Positions 1 through 6,044 of a stretch of DNA of 12,543 nucleotides are shown here, piece after piece. Below the pieces are notes generated by a model, which was not told the origin of the DNA, searched no databases, and saw only the letters and a list, made by a program, of their open reading frames with translations. Origin of the DNA: an uncultured Eubacteriales bacterium (GTDB lineage Bacteria; Bacillota; Clostridia; Oscillospirales; CAG-382); assembly GCA_900550505.1 (NCBI GenBank), contig URSI01000019.1, positions 1 to 12,543 of the forward strand, given 5' to 3'. A program made the position numbers and the translations under genes. How positions within the stretch are numbered: position 1 is the first letter of the stretch; every line of letters begins with the position of its first letter.

Positions 1-1
1 C

Positions 2-118
2 GAAAAGCTCGGATTCAAAACGCACAGCGCCGTTCATAAGCGCATCCGAAAAATCGGGCTGGCTTACGAGAAGTTCAGCGGTGAAGATTTCGGATTCAGC
101 CAAAAGAAAATCATCTGA
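2..118 (+). CDS. C-terminal tail of a helix-turn-helix or sigma-like protein (partial)
   Basis: An open frame enters from the left edge and stops at TGA 116-118, giving 38 residues. The tail includes the basic stretch HKRIRKIGLAYEKF, which resembles the end of small sigma-70 region 4-like or HTH proteins common in Firmicute integrative elements. The N-terminus is outside the window, so the family call is tentative. A strong intrinsic terminator overlaps the stop codon, which supports this being a real gene end. Its position directly before the mobilization genes suggests it belongs to the element. Confidence 0.5.
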   Translation, partial: EKLGFKTHSAVHKRIRKIGLAYEKFSGEDFGFSQKKII

Positions 119-159
119 TAACGCCTATTGATGTAAAAATCGATAGGTGTTATTTTTTT
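118..159 (+). terminator. Intrinsic terminator after the partial left-edge gene
   Basis: A 15-bp stem (118-132 with 139-153, two G-T wobbles, otherwise fully paired) closes a 6-base loop and runs into a T-rich tract at 152-159. It ends the left-edge gene and isolates the next ORF from it. Confidence 0.88.
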
Positions 160-189
160 CGCTCAAAAACAGACTGGAGGAATTTAATT

Positions 190-420
190 ATGCGAGCATA
201 TTCATCGTTAAGACAAATGCAGGACTCAGGTATCTGCGTTGACGACTATAAAACAAACGAGAGTGACGGTGTTTTTACTGCAAGACTTGATTATAAGCGT
301 TGGGGCAAGAAAAGGAATGTCATTGCGTACTTCACTTTTGAGGACGGCAGTAAAGTCATGGCTTCCGCTTGGCAGAACACCGGTTATCTCGGTATCCCTG
401 AAATATGGCATCACTTTTGA
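190..420 (+). CDS. Small unknown protein of the mobile element, possibly frameshifted at its C-terminus
   Basis: The 76-codon frame starts with ATG 10 bases after GGAGG (176-180), the first good ribosome site after the upstream terminator. I do not recognise the family. The middle, ARLDYKRWGKK...VIAYFTFEDGSKVMASAW, looks like a compact beta-rich domain with no signal peptide or membrane segment. The ending GIPEIWHHF is abrupt. The next frame continues past the stop as a plausible GITFDVSNI stretch, so a small indel near 405-410 may have shortened the protein. It sits between a terminator and the candidate transfer origin. Coding status is likely but not certain. Confidence 0.6.
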   Translation: MRAYSSLRQMQDSGICVDDYKTNESDGVFTARLDYKRWGKKRNVIAYFTFEDGSKVMASAWQNTGYLGIPEIWHHF

Positions 421-547
421 TGTCAGTAATATTTGCAGATTTTGCAAAGAAATCACGCTGTTTTGTGAGATAAAAGCACGCAGTACAAAGCGTACCGGGA
501 ACAACTGATATTGCTGAGACTGGTATGTCTCATACTGTAACAAGCAG

Positions 548-621
548 GGAACTTGTACGGCAAGTTCCAACTCAAAATCGGCTGTTTAGCCGATTTACTC
601 TTTAGGGACTGCCGCCCCTAA
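548..621. other. Three successive inverted repeats upstream of mobC: candidate origin of transfer
   Basis: The 229-base gap 421-649 has no convincing gene, but carries three hairpin-forming repeats in a row. The first is GGAACTTG (548-555) with CAAGTTCC (561-568). The second is AAATCGGCT (575-583) with AGCCGATTT (588-596). The third is TTAGGG (602-607) with CCCTAA (616-621). Origins of transfer for MOBP relaxases usually lie just upstream of mobC/relaxase genes and contain inverted repeats next to nic. Position and structure fit, but I cannot name the nic site. The second hairpin has only a weak T-rich tail, so termination alone is a poorer explanation. Confidence 0.5.
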
Positions 622-649
622 TACCCCGATAACAGAAAGGACTGATTTA

Positions 650-991
650 ATGAACAGAAATCCAAAAGAAAAACTTGCCCGCATAGAGATACGGGTAAAA
701 CCTAAAGAAAAAGACAAAATCAAACGGCTTGCCGAAAAATGCAATTTATCTGTTAGTGAATATCTGGTGCAAAGGGCGTTGGGATATGAACCGATAACGG
801 TTCTTCCTGATGTCTTTTTTGATTTCTACAACAAATTGTGCGAGCTATGCAACACAGCAGGATTTACGCCCGAAACAGAAAACAAACTGCTTGCACTTAT
901 TGATGAAATTCATTCGGAGCTTTTATTGCCACGAAAGGAGGATATGCGCAAATGGCAACAACAGGATTCTGGCCAGTCAAAAACAGGCTGA
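650..991 (+). CDS. mobC: MobC-like relaxosome accessory protein
   Basis: A 113-residue protein that likely binds the transfer origin and helps the relaxase reach nic. Residues about 9-45 (IEIRVKPKEKDKIKRLAEK, then LSVSEYLVQRAL) have the ribbon-helix-helix pattern of MobC proteins: one beta strand, then two helices with SVSEY at the turn. The rest is a short helical tail. ATG 650 follows an AGAAAGG ribosome site at 634-640. The 3' end overlaps the relaxase gene by 40 bases, and the relaxase ribosome site lies inside mobC, so the two are probably translationally coupled. Length and context match the family. The exact DNA target is inferred to be the inverted repeats just upstream. Confidence 0.82.
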   Translation: MNRNPKEKLARIEIRVKPKEKDKIKRLAEKCNLSVSEYLVQRALGYEPITVLPDVFFDFYNKLCELCNTAGFTPETENKLLALIDEIHSELLLPRKEDMRKWQQQDSGQSKTG

Positions 992-2340
992 AAGAAGTCA
1001 TTGACTATGCCCGTAATCCTGACAAGACCACCAACAAGAAATATCTCGATAAGGATTTGTATAATGCTCTCCGCTATGTTGAGAACGATGATAAAACAGA
1101 TAAGCAGATGTATGTCAGCGGCATCAACTGTCCTACCAAAAGAGCTTACGAATATATGATGGCTACTAAGCGTCGTTACGGCAAGCTTGGCGGGAATGTT
1201 GCCTATCACGGTTATCAGAGTTTTATAAGCGGCGAGGTTACTCCCGAAGAAGCGCACAAAATCGGTTTGGAAACCGCACGGCGTATGTGGGGCAAGGATT
1301 ATGAGATAGTCGTGACCACCCATCTGAACACAGATAATCTTCACAATCATATTGTGGTCAATTCGGTATCGTTCAGAACGGGCAGAAAGTTTGAAAACCA
1401 TATCTCCGACCATTACAGGCTGCGGGAAATTTCCGATGAGATATGCCGTGAGCGTGGAAAGGTTGTGCTTGCGCCGAGCAAATTCACAGGCAGTAAAAAG
1501 AAAGACTATTGGATTCACAAAAACGGCGGCTTAACGCACCGAGATATTTTAAAACGGGATATTGAAAGTATTTTACCCTATTGCGGCAATATGGACGATA
1601 TTGAACGCCGACTGGTATCGCTTGGTTATCAGTTTCCACGCAATAGAGATTACAAGCATATTTCTATCATTGCTCCCGGCTGGAAACGGGCGATCCGTTT
1701 GGACTCGCTCGGATACACCAATGATGTACTTCGCAAGCGGATTTATGAAAACCGCAGCAGGGAGCGTTTTTATGTTCTGCGCAACAGCAATCCGCCGTTC
1801 AGACCGAAGGCTTATCCGCTGCTGATTTTAGAGAAAAAATTGAATTACGAGATAACACACTCGAAGGACACCGCCGTTGTTTTGGTGGATGTCCTTTTTT
1901 ATATCCTTTTGCAGCTATTAAATCTAACCCGTGACGAGCAGGAATTACAGCGTAGAAATCAGCCGCTTTCACCCTCTATCCGTCAATCCCTGACGATAGA
2001 GAATAAGCTGTTATCGGAATACGCTTTTCTAAAAAGCAACGACCTTCACTCGACAGAGGATATTCTGAATTTTATGGACAGCCGCACCGCTGAAATCGCT
2101 TCACTGGAAGCGGAACGGCAAAAAATCCGCAACAGCAACCGCCGCCCAAAATCCATTGAAGAACGGCAAACGAAGAACACCGCCGCAAGGGAGCTTTCCA
2201 AAAAGCTGAAGCCCCTGCGAAAAGAATTAAAGCTGGCAGAGTCCGCACTGGAGCGTTATCCGCAGGTATGGGAGCTGCTGAAAACAGAGCGTGACGCAGA
2301 GATGAAATCACGCAACAGAAAATTAGAAAGAGGTCGATAA
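952..2340 (+). CDS. MobP/VirD2-type relaxase (mobilization nuclease)
   Basis: A 462-residue relaxase that should nick one strand at oriT and stay covalently bound through a tyrosine. The metal-binding histidine triad is visible as HLNTDNLHNHIVVNSVSF, with H124, H131 and H133. An upstream AYHGYQSF (H86) matches the conserved motif before it. Candidate catalytic tyrosines lie in the first 60 residues but I cannot assign one. Residues about 302-320 form a hydrophobic stretch (VVLVDVLFYILLQLL), followed by a charged, probably coiled-coil tail to the end. ATG 952 follows AAAGGAGG at 934-941; the nearby ATG 944 is in the mobC frame. It starts inside mobC and is followed after one base by the ParB-like gene, forming a tight operon. 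Confidence 0.92.
   Translation: MATTGFWPVKNRLKEVIDYARNPDKTTNKKYLDKDLYNALRYVENDDKTDKQMYVSGINCPTKRAYEYMMATKRRYGKLGGNVAYHGYQSFISGEVTPEEAHKIGLETARRMWGKDYEIVVTTHLNTDNLHNHIVVNSVSFRTGRKFENHISDHYRLREISDEICRERGKVVLAPSKFTGSKKKDYWIHKNGGLTHRDILKRDIESILPYCGNMDDIERRLVSLGYQFPRNRDYKHISIIAPGWKRAIRLDSLGYTNDVLRKRIYENRSRERFYVLRNSNPPFRPKAYPLLILEKKLNYEITHSKDTAVVLVDVLFYILLQLLNLTRDEQELQRRNQPLSPSIRQSLTIENKLLSEYAFLKSNDLHSTEDILNFMDSRTAEIASLEAERQKIRNSNRRPKSIEERQTKNTAARELSKKLKPLRKELKLAESALERYPQVWELLKTERDAEMKSRNRKLERGR
1864..1900 (+). terminator. Terminator-like hairpin inside the relaxase gene
   Basis: AAGGACA plus CCGCC (1864-1875) pairs with GGTGG (1884-1888) and TGTCCTT (1890-1896), leaving one bulged A and an 8-base loop. 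A run of six T ends at 1900. This has the form of an intrinsic terminator but lies in the coding sequence, over the hydrophobic segment. Active translation would normally suppress it. Function is unproven. Confidence 0.4.
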
Positions 2341-2341
2341 T

Positions 2342-3214
2342 ATGACAAACAAAAACACAACAAAAAATATATCAATAGAAAAACTATTCCCGTTTGAGGG
2401 ACATCCCTTTAAGGTTCAGGACAATGAAGAGATGGAATGCCTTGCCGAGAGCATTCAGCAGAACGGTGTTCTATCTCCCATCATAGTCCGACCGAAAGAA
2501 AATACTCCAGATGAATATGAGATCATATCCGGTCACCGACGGGTTATGGCGAGCAGAAAGGCAGGGATTACCGAAATCCCTGCCTTAGTCGTTTCTCTCG
2601 ACCGTGATGCTGCGGCGATCGTGATGGTAGACAGCAACTTACACCGTGAGCACATTCTGCCAAGCGAAAAAGCCTTTGCCTACAAGCTGAAGCTGGAGGC
2701 GATGAAGCATCAGGGATGGCGCAGTGATTTAACTTCGGGACAACTTGTCCCGAAGTCCGATGATAACCGAACCACCGCAAAAATCGGCGAGGATATGGGA
2801 GAAAGCTATAAAACAGTTCAGCGGTATATTCGCCTGACTTATCTTATTCCTGAATTCCTTGAACAAATGGACGAGGGCAGAATTGCCTTTTCCGTTGGCG
2901 TGGAGCTTTCGTACCTGAACGAAAAGACGCAGTACGATGTTTTGGAACAGTGTGAAATAAACGACTGCACCCCGTCCTACTCACAGGCGTTTCGGCTGCA
3001 CAAGGCCGACCGTGACGGGCTGCTTACCAAAGCCGTTATTCAAAGCGTTATGAGCGAAGAAAAAGCCAATCAGAAAGAGCGTGTGAAAATCCCTGCCGAA
3101 CGTATCCGCAAGTATTTTCCCAAGCACTATACCACGGCACAAATTGAAGAAACAATTGTAAAGCTCTGCGAGGCTTACCACCGTAAGCGAACGCGGGATC
3201 GTGATTCCCGATGA
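2342..3214 (+). CDS. ParB/Spo0J-family DNA-binding protein
   Basis: A 290-residue ParB-like protein. Residues about 8-105 form the ParB nuclease-fold/CTPase domain, with NGVLSPIIVRP and the hallmark GHRR at 64-67. The central helix-turn-helix region follows (about 145-165, AKIGEDMGESYKTVQRYIRL). In plasmids such proteins bind parS and aid partition. In integrative elements ParB-like proteins may stabilise the excised circle or regulate transcription; which applies here is unknown. No ParA partner is visible in the window. AGAGG lies just before ATG 2342, one base after the relaxase stop, so translation is coupled. The gene carries two perfect 12-bp inverted repeats, described separately. Confidence 0.88.
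   Translation: MTNKNTTKNISIEKLFPFEGHPFKVQDNEEMECLAESIQQNGVLSPIIVRPKENTPDEYEIISGHRRVMASRKAGITEIPALVVSLDRDAAAIVMVDSNLHREHILPSEKAFAYKLKLEAMKHQGWRSDLTSGQLVPKSDDNRTTAKIGEDMGESYKTVQRYIRLTYLIPEFLEQMDEGRIAFSVGVELSYLNEKTQYDVLEQCEINDCTPSYSQAFRLHKADRDGLLTKAVIQSVMSEEKANQKERVKIPAERIRKYFPKHYTTAQIEETIVKLCEAYHRKRTRDRDSR
2558..2586. repeat. 12-bp perfect inverted repeat inside the ParB-like gene
   Basis: AAGGCAGGGATT (2558-2569) and AATCCCTGCCTT (2575-2586) are exact reverse complements around 5 bases. It covers the codons for KAGITEIPAL, a conserved part of the ParB domain, so coding constraint alone could explain it. No T-tract follows. Confidence 0.7.
2732..2756. repeat. 25-base palindrome with a single central base inside the ParB-like gene
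   Basis: ACTTCGGGACAA (2732-2743) and TTGTCCCGAAGT (2745-2756) are perfect reverse complements around one C. It encodes the linker TSGQLVPKS just before the helix-turn-helix. Perfect symmetry with a one-base centre suits a dimer-binding site better than an RNA hairpin. An autoregulatory or parS-like site is possible but unproven. Confidence 0.7.
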
Positions 3215-3225
3215 GGTGTACGCTT

Positions 3226-3393
3226 ATGGAAAGTATTGTGAAAGGTAAACAGGAGGAAATACAGCTTCCGGAAGAGCTTTTGACTTCGTTTGCAAGGTTC
3301 CTTGTGCCGGAAATCTGTAAGTTTTATCAAAGCGAGGAAGGCAGAGCGTATTACGAGGCATGGCTGAAAAAGCACCCCGAGTACGCCGCCTGA
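3226..3393 (+). CDS. Small unknown protein after the ParB-like gene
   Basis: I choose ATG 3226 (55 residues) because GAGG at 3213-3216 is well placed for it. An earlier in-frame ATG at 3211 overlaps the ParB stop as ATGA and would add five residues, but lacks a ribosome site. The protein is acidic and amphipathic (QLPEELLTSFARFLVPEICKFY, then SEEGRAYYEAWLKKHPEYA). It resembles small uncharacterised proteins seen next to recombinases in Firmicute integrative elements. There is no signal peptide or membrane segment. It closes the mobC-relaxase-parB operon, and its function is unknown. Confidence 0.65.
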   Translation: MESIVKGKQEEIQLPEELLTSFARFLVPEICKFYQSEEGRAYYEAWLKKHPEYAA

Positions 3394-3402
3394 ATCCAAT
3401 CA

Positions 3403-3432
3403 GAAAGCAATCGGCGAAAGCCGGCTGCTTTC
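3403..3432 (+). other. Hairpin at the end of the mobilization operon
   Basis: GAAAGCA (3403-3409) pairs with TGCTTTC (3426-3432), and CGGC (3412-3415) with GCCG (3420-3423), around a GAAA loop with a 2-base internal mismatch region. There is no T-tract, so it is more likely a 3'-end stabilising hairpin or weak terminator than a strong one. Confidence 0.45.
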
Positions 3433-3439
3433 CATACAT

Positions 3440-3468
3440 ATGACTTTCACAATACAGGAAAGTATAAT
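3440..3468 (+). promoter_or_regulatory. Putative promoter of the serine recombinase gene
   Basis: A perfect TATAAT (3463-3468) lies 17 bases after ATGACT (3440-3445, four of six matches to TTGACA). It is 30 bases upstream of the recombinase ATG, whose ribosome site GGAGG is at 3484-3488. The recombinase can therefore be transcribed independently of the mobilization operon. Confidence 0.6.
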
Positions 3469-3498
3469 TGGGAAAGAGTAAATGGAGGTAAACAGAAA

Positions 3499-5076
3499 AT
3501 GAATGTAGTCATATATGCGAGATTTTCAAGCCACAGCCAGACCGAGCAGTCTATCGAGGGACAGTTAAAGATCTGCTATGAATACGCCAAAAGCAACGGA
3601 TACACGGTCGTCGGTGAATATATCGACCGGGCACAGAGCGGAACAACAGATAACCGGCTGGAGTTCCAGCGCATGATCTCCGACAGCGACAAGCACACCT
3701 TTGAAGGCGTGCTTGTGTATCAGCTTGACCGCTTTGCCCGAAACCGATATGACAGCGCAATCAATAAATCGAAGCTGAAGAAAAACGGGGTGCGGGTTAT
3801 CTCGGCCAAAGAGAATATTGCGGACGATCCGTCCGGTATTTTGGTGGAGGGTGTTTTGGAGAGCATGGCGGAGTACTATTCCGCAGAGCTTTCCCAGAAA
3901 ATCCACCGTGGTATGGCGATCAATGCAGAGAAATGCCTTTCAAACGGAAGCAATCCCGGTCTCGGCTTCAAAGTAGATTCCGAACGCCGATTCTATGTAG
4001 ATAACGACGAGGCGGCAATCGTCAGAGAGATTTATGAGAGATACGCCGTCGGTGAAACAAAGGCGGAGATTATTCGGGACTTGCAGCAGAGAAAGGTAAA
4101 AACCTCGCTGGGAAAAGAGTTCAGCAGCAACAGCCTCAGCCGCCTTTTGAGCAACAAACGGTATATTGGAATTTATTTATACAAAGGACAGGAAACACCG
4201 GGCGGAATGCCGCGGATTTTGGATGATGATTTATTCTATCGGGTACAGGCGCTTATGAACAAGAACAAATCCGCACCCGCCCGCACACACGGAGCGGGAG
4301 AATATCTTTTGACAACAAAACTTTTTTGCGGTTACTGTAAAGAAATGATGGTGGGATACGGCGGCACAGGAAAATCAGGACGTCAATATCACTATTACAA
4401 CTGCAAAAACGCAAGAAAAAAGAAATGCAAAAAGAAAATTGTAAGTAAGCAATATATCGAAGACCGTGTTGTCACCGAATGTCTGAAGCTGCTTACAGAT
4501 GAAAACATTGCTTTTATAGCGAAAATGGTTGCAGAGGAATGCAGCAAAAGCCCGGAAAATGTATCCGTCAGGGCATTAAAGAAAGCAATAAAAGAAGCGG
4601 ATACGGCTATTGAAAACCTTTGGCGGGGCATTGAGCAGGGACAATCGGTCGAAATGCTGACGGAACGAATCAACAAAAGAAAAGCTGAAAAGGCAGAACT
4701 CGAAGAACAACTTGCCATAGAGCAAAACAAGAAGATCTGCCTGACCGAGCCGCAGATCCATGCTTTTTTGGATTACGCCTGTGAAATGCCTGCGGACGAT
4801 GTAAACAAGCGCAGAGCCATTATCAATATCTTTGTTCATTCGATTTATCTGTATGATGATAACTTTACCTTGATTATCAACGCAAGCAAGAAGCCTTTGA
4901 GCATTGATAACATCCCGCTGGACGATATAGAAGTAGCCTTCAGCGGGGATACATATCATTCTGACGAGTGTTCATCTATGAAAACATCCGCTCCACCAAA
5001 AGGTGCAAATCCGAACACCCTATTTTTCGTAAAACATTGTTTCGGATTTGTTTTGATACTGGAAGACGTAGGTTGA
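3499..5076 (+). CDS. Large serine recombinase (site-specific integrase)
   Basis: A 525-residue integrase/excisionase. The catalytic resolvase domain spans about 1-140: YARFSS with nucleophile S10, the SIEGQ motif, D..QSGTTDNR, and the arginine helix LDRFARNRYD. The recombinase domain follows (about 155-260: GLGFKVD..., LSRLLSNKRYIG). A zinc ribbon has C277, C280, C302 and C310, and a coiled coil (about 355-415) is rich in K, E, A and L. This order is classic for large serine recombinases of phages and Firmicute conjugative or mobilizable elements. It should act at short att sites, and the gene lies about 270 bases from the inferred right junction. It has its own promoter and a strong terminator whose left arm covers its last codons. 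No directionality factor is recognised in the window. Confidence 0.95.
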   Translation: MNVVIYARFSSHSQTEQSIEGQLKICYEYAKSNGYTVVGEYIDRAQSGTTDNRLEFQRMISDSDKHTFEGVLVYQLDRFARNRYDSAINKSKLKKNGVRVISAKENIADDPSGILVEGVLESMAEYYSAELSQKIHRGMAINAEKCLSNGSNPGLGFKVDSERRFYVDNDEAAIVREIYERYAVGETKAEIIRDLQQRKVKTSLGKEFSSNSLSRLLSNKRYIGIYLYKGQETPGGMPRILDDDLFYRVQALMNKNKSAPARTHGAGEYLLTTKLFCGYCKEMMVGYGGTGKSGRQYHYYNCKNARKKKCKKKIVSKQYIEDRVVTECLKLLTDENIAFIAKMVAEECSKSPENVSVRALKKAIKEADTAIENLWRGIEQGQSVEMLTERINKRKAEKAELEEQLAIEQNKKICLTEPQIHAFLDYACEMPADDVNKRRAIINIFVHSIYLYDDNFTLIINASKKPLSIDNIPLDDIEVAFSGDTYHSDECSSMKTSAPPKGANPNTLFFVKHCFGFVLILEDVG

Positions 5077-5098
5077 CCGCCTATGTCTTCCAGTTTTT
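5058..5098 (+). terminator. Strong terminator of the recombinase gene
   Basis: A 15-bp stem (5058-5072 with 5080-5094, one G-T pair) is followed by a T run at 5094-5098. The recombinase stop TGA (5074-5076) lies in the 7-base loop. The stem also blocks read-through into the convergent holin chimera. On the other strand no T-tract follows, so it is likely one-directional. Confidence 0.9.
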
Positions 5099-5489
5099 AT
5101 TTCTTGGGTTCGGTGTAGGTCATTGCCTGTTCGGAGTCCTTCACACCAGCGGTAGTCGGGTCAGTGACAATACCGAGGATCGCCAGCACAGCGAACAGAG
5201 CGTTCACAACATCGAGGAGCTTGTTGCCAAGATCACCGAGGTCGAGCTGATAGCCGAACACAGCGGCAATTACCTGTACCAGCAACAGCACAGCCGGGAT
5301 CAGAGCCAGCCAAAAGGTCTTGTTTTTCAGTCGTACAGTCCAGTTAGGATCATCGGTTTTCCCTATAAAAAATGTGTCTGCCATACTGTAAAGTATGACG
5401 ATTATTTGGCTTATAACGGTAGGAACGGCCAGTTTTGTTACGGCCTTGCCTACCGGCATCGAAACAAACAGTTCATTATCTTTTGTCAT
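5097..5489 (-). pseudogene. MATE transporter N-terminus fused in frame to a phi LC3-type holin
   Basis: This 130-residue frame has two unrelated parts. Residues 1 to about 49 match the start of a MATE multidrug efflux transporter: TKDNELFVSMPVGKAVTKLA, first membrane helix, then ADTFFIGKTDDPN. MATE proteins normally continue with ..VAA.. and are about 450 residues long. From W50 on the protein is a phage holin of the phi LC3 type (WTVRLKNKTFWLALIPAVLLL, a second hydrophobic segment near VVNALFAVLAILG, then DPTTAGVKDSEQAMTY). The join is in frame and open throughout. The transporter is therefore broken. The holin part keeps nearly its whole length but has lost its own start. Whether the chimera is made or functions is unknown. 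It lies 23 bases after marR and convergent with the recombinase. Confidence 0.82.
5340..5354. other. Inferred right attachment junction (att site)
   Basis: On the minus strand this is the GAT GAT CCT AAC TGG region, where MATE codons (TDDPN) give way to holin codons (NWTVRLKN). AAC could belong to either family. The exact crossover cannot be placed without the partner junction at the left end of the element or an empty site. Confidence 0.6.
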
Positions 5490-5512
5490 AATTCGCGTTC
5501 ACCATCCAAATA

Positions 5513-5959
5513 TCAGCTGTTGTGCGCACGGGCGCGACTCAGGTTGTTTAAGGCAACCTGCAAAAGTCGGGTGAATTCAGACTGTTCTGTTTCGCTCATT
5601 CCCTCAACCAAAAACAACTGTGTTTCCAGTGCGATCTCCTTAAGGGGCTCTTCCAATTCAAGTCCTTGTTGACTGGGATATAAAAAAACCTTTCTTGCAT
5701 CATTGCTGTCGGAAACCTTGGATATCAGCAGTTTACTTTCCAATCGTGCAATGATTCCTGCGACAGTTGACTGAGACAGCTGAACATGATCTTTCAGCTC
5801 GCTGGCGGTTATGCCGGGATTACGAATGATATCGATAAAAACGTCGCTCTGTATCGAGGTGAGATCGATATTTTCCATTTTTTTGTTTCTGTAATACGTC
5901 ACGGCATTGCCGAGTTTGACCAACAGCGACGCTGTTTTAAATTGATTAAGTTCTACCAT
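5513..5959 (-). CDS. MarR-family transcriptional regulator
   Basis: A 148-residue winged-helix repressor. The DNA-binding domain spans about 35-100: ITASELKDHVQLSQSTVAGIIARLES is the helix-turn-helix, and DSNDARKVFLYPSQQG is the basic wing with the conserved D.R signature. The N- and C-terminal helices form the dimer interface. GGAGG stands 9 bases before the ATG at 5959. MarR proteins paired with MATE pumps typically repress the pump operon and release on binding an aromatic ligand. Here the next gene is the truncated MATE frame, starting 23 bases past the marR stop, so the original operon was marR-MATE. A good promoter and a tandem palindromic operator lie upstream, indicating autoregulation. 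Confidence 0.93.
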   Translation of the reverse strand: MVELNQFKTASLLVKLGNAVTYYRNKKMENIDLTSIQSDVFIDIIRNPGITASELKDHVQLSQSTVAGIIARLESKLLISKVSDSNDARKVFLYPSQQGLELEEPLKEIALETQLFLVEGMSETEQSEFTRLLQVALNNLSRARAHNS

Positions 5960-5987
5960 TTTTCCCTCCTGAGCTTTCGGAATGTAA

Positions 5988-6013
5988 ATCGCTAACGATG
6001 CATCGCAAACGAT
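5988..6013 (-). promoter_or_regulatory. Tandem palindromic operator for the MarR regulator
   Basis: Two 12-base boxes, ATCGCTAACGAT (5988-5999) and ATCGCAAACGAT (6002-6013), are separated by GC. Each has ATCG/CGAT arms, and the centre CGATGCATCG is itself a perfect palindrome. The 14-base period puts the boxes on nearly the same helix side with slight offset. They sit directly downstream of the -10 element, an ideal repression position. MarR binding is inferred. Confidence 0.75.
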
Positions 6014-6016
6014 ACG

Positions 6017-6044
6017 ATCATACCACGTTTTGTTTTTTTGTCAA
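6017..6044 (-). promoter_or_regulatory. Promoter of the marR-MATE operon
   Basis: On the minus strand TTGACA (6039-6044) and TATGAT (6017-6022) are 16 bases apart, a near-consensus housekeeping promoter. The start site would fall in or beside the operator boxes. After the insertion this promoter should also transcribe the MATE::holin chimera. Confidence 0.8.

Larger units (their letters stand above)
1..5348. mobile_element. Right part of an integrative mobilizable element inserted in a MATE transporter gene
   Basis: This stretch holds a linked set of transfer and integration genes: MobC, relaxase, ParB-like protein and large serine recombinase, with a phage-type holin body at the edge. The right boundary is inferred at about 5340-5354, where a minus-strand reading frame changes from MATE transporter N-terminus to phi LC3 holin. 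The left end is not in the window, so size and type (IME, ICE or phage-like hybrid) cannot be settled. No conjugation secretion genes are visible here. Large serine recombinases normally integrate by recombining short att sites with a 2-bp core. The matching attachment half-site and the rest of the MATE gene should lie to the left of the window. The boundary is inference from protein-family switching, not from seen direct repeats. Confidence 0.8.

Noticed and set aside
910..1518. Minus-strand 202-residue open frame inside mobC and the relaxase
   Set aside because: It is a shadow of the relaxase, whose histidine triad and ribosome site are clear.
4968..5672. Plus-strand 234-residue open frame across the junction
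   Set aside because: It is antisense to the MATE::holin chimera and marR, lacks a ribosome site and overlaps the recombinase end; its protein has no family character.
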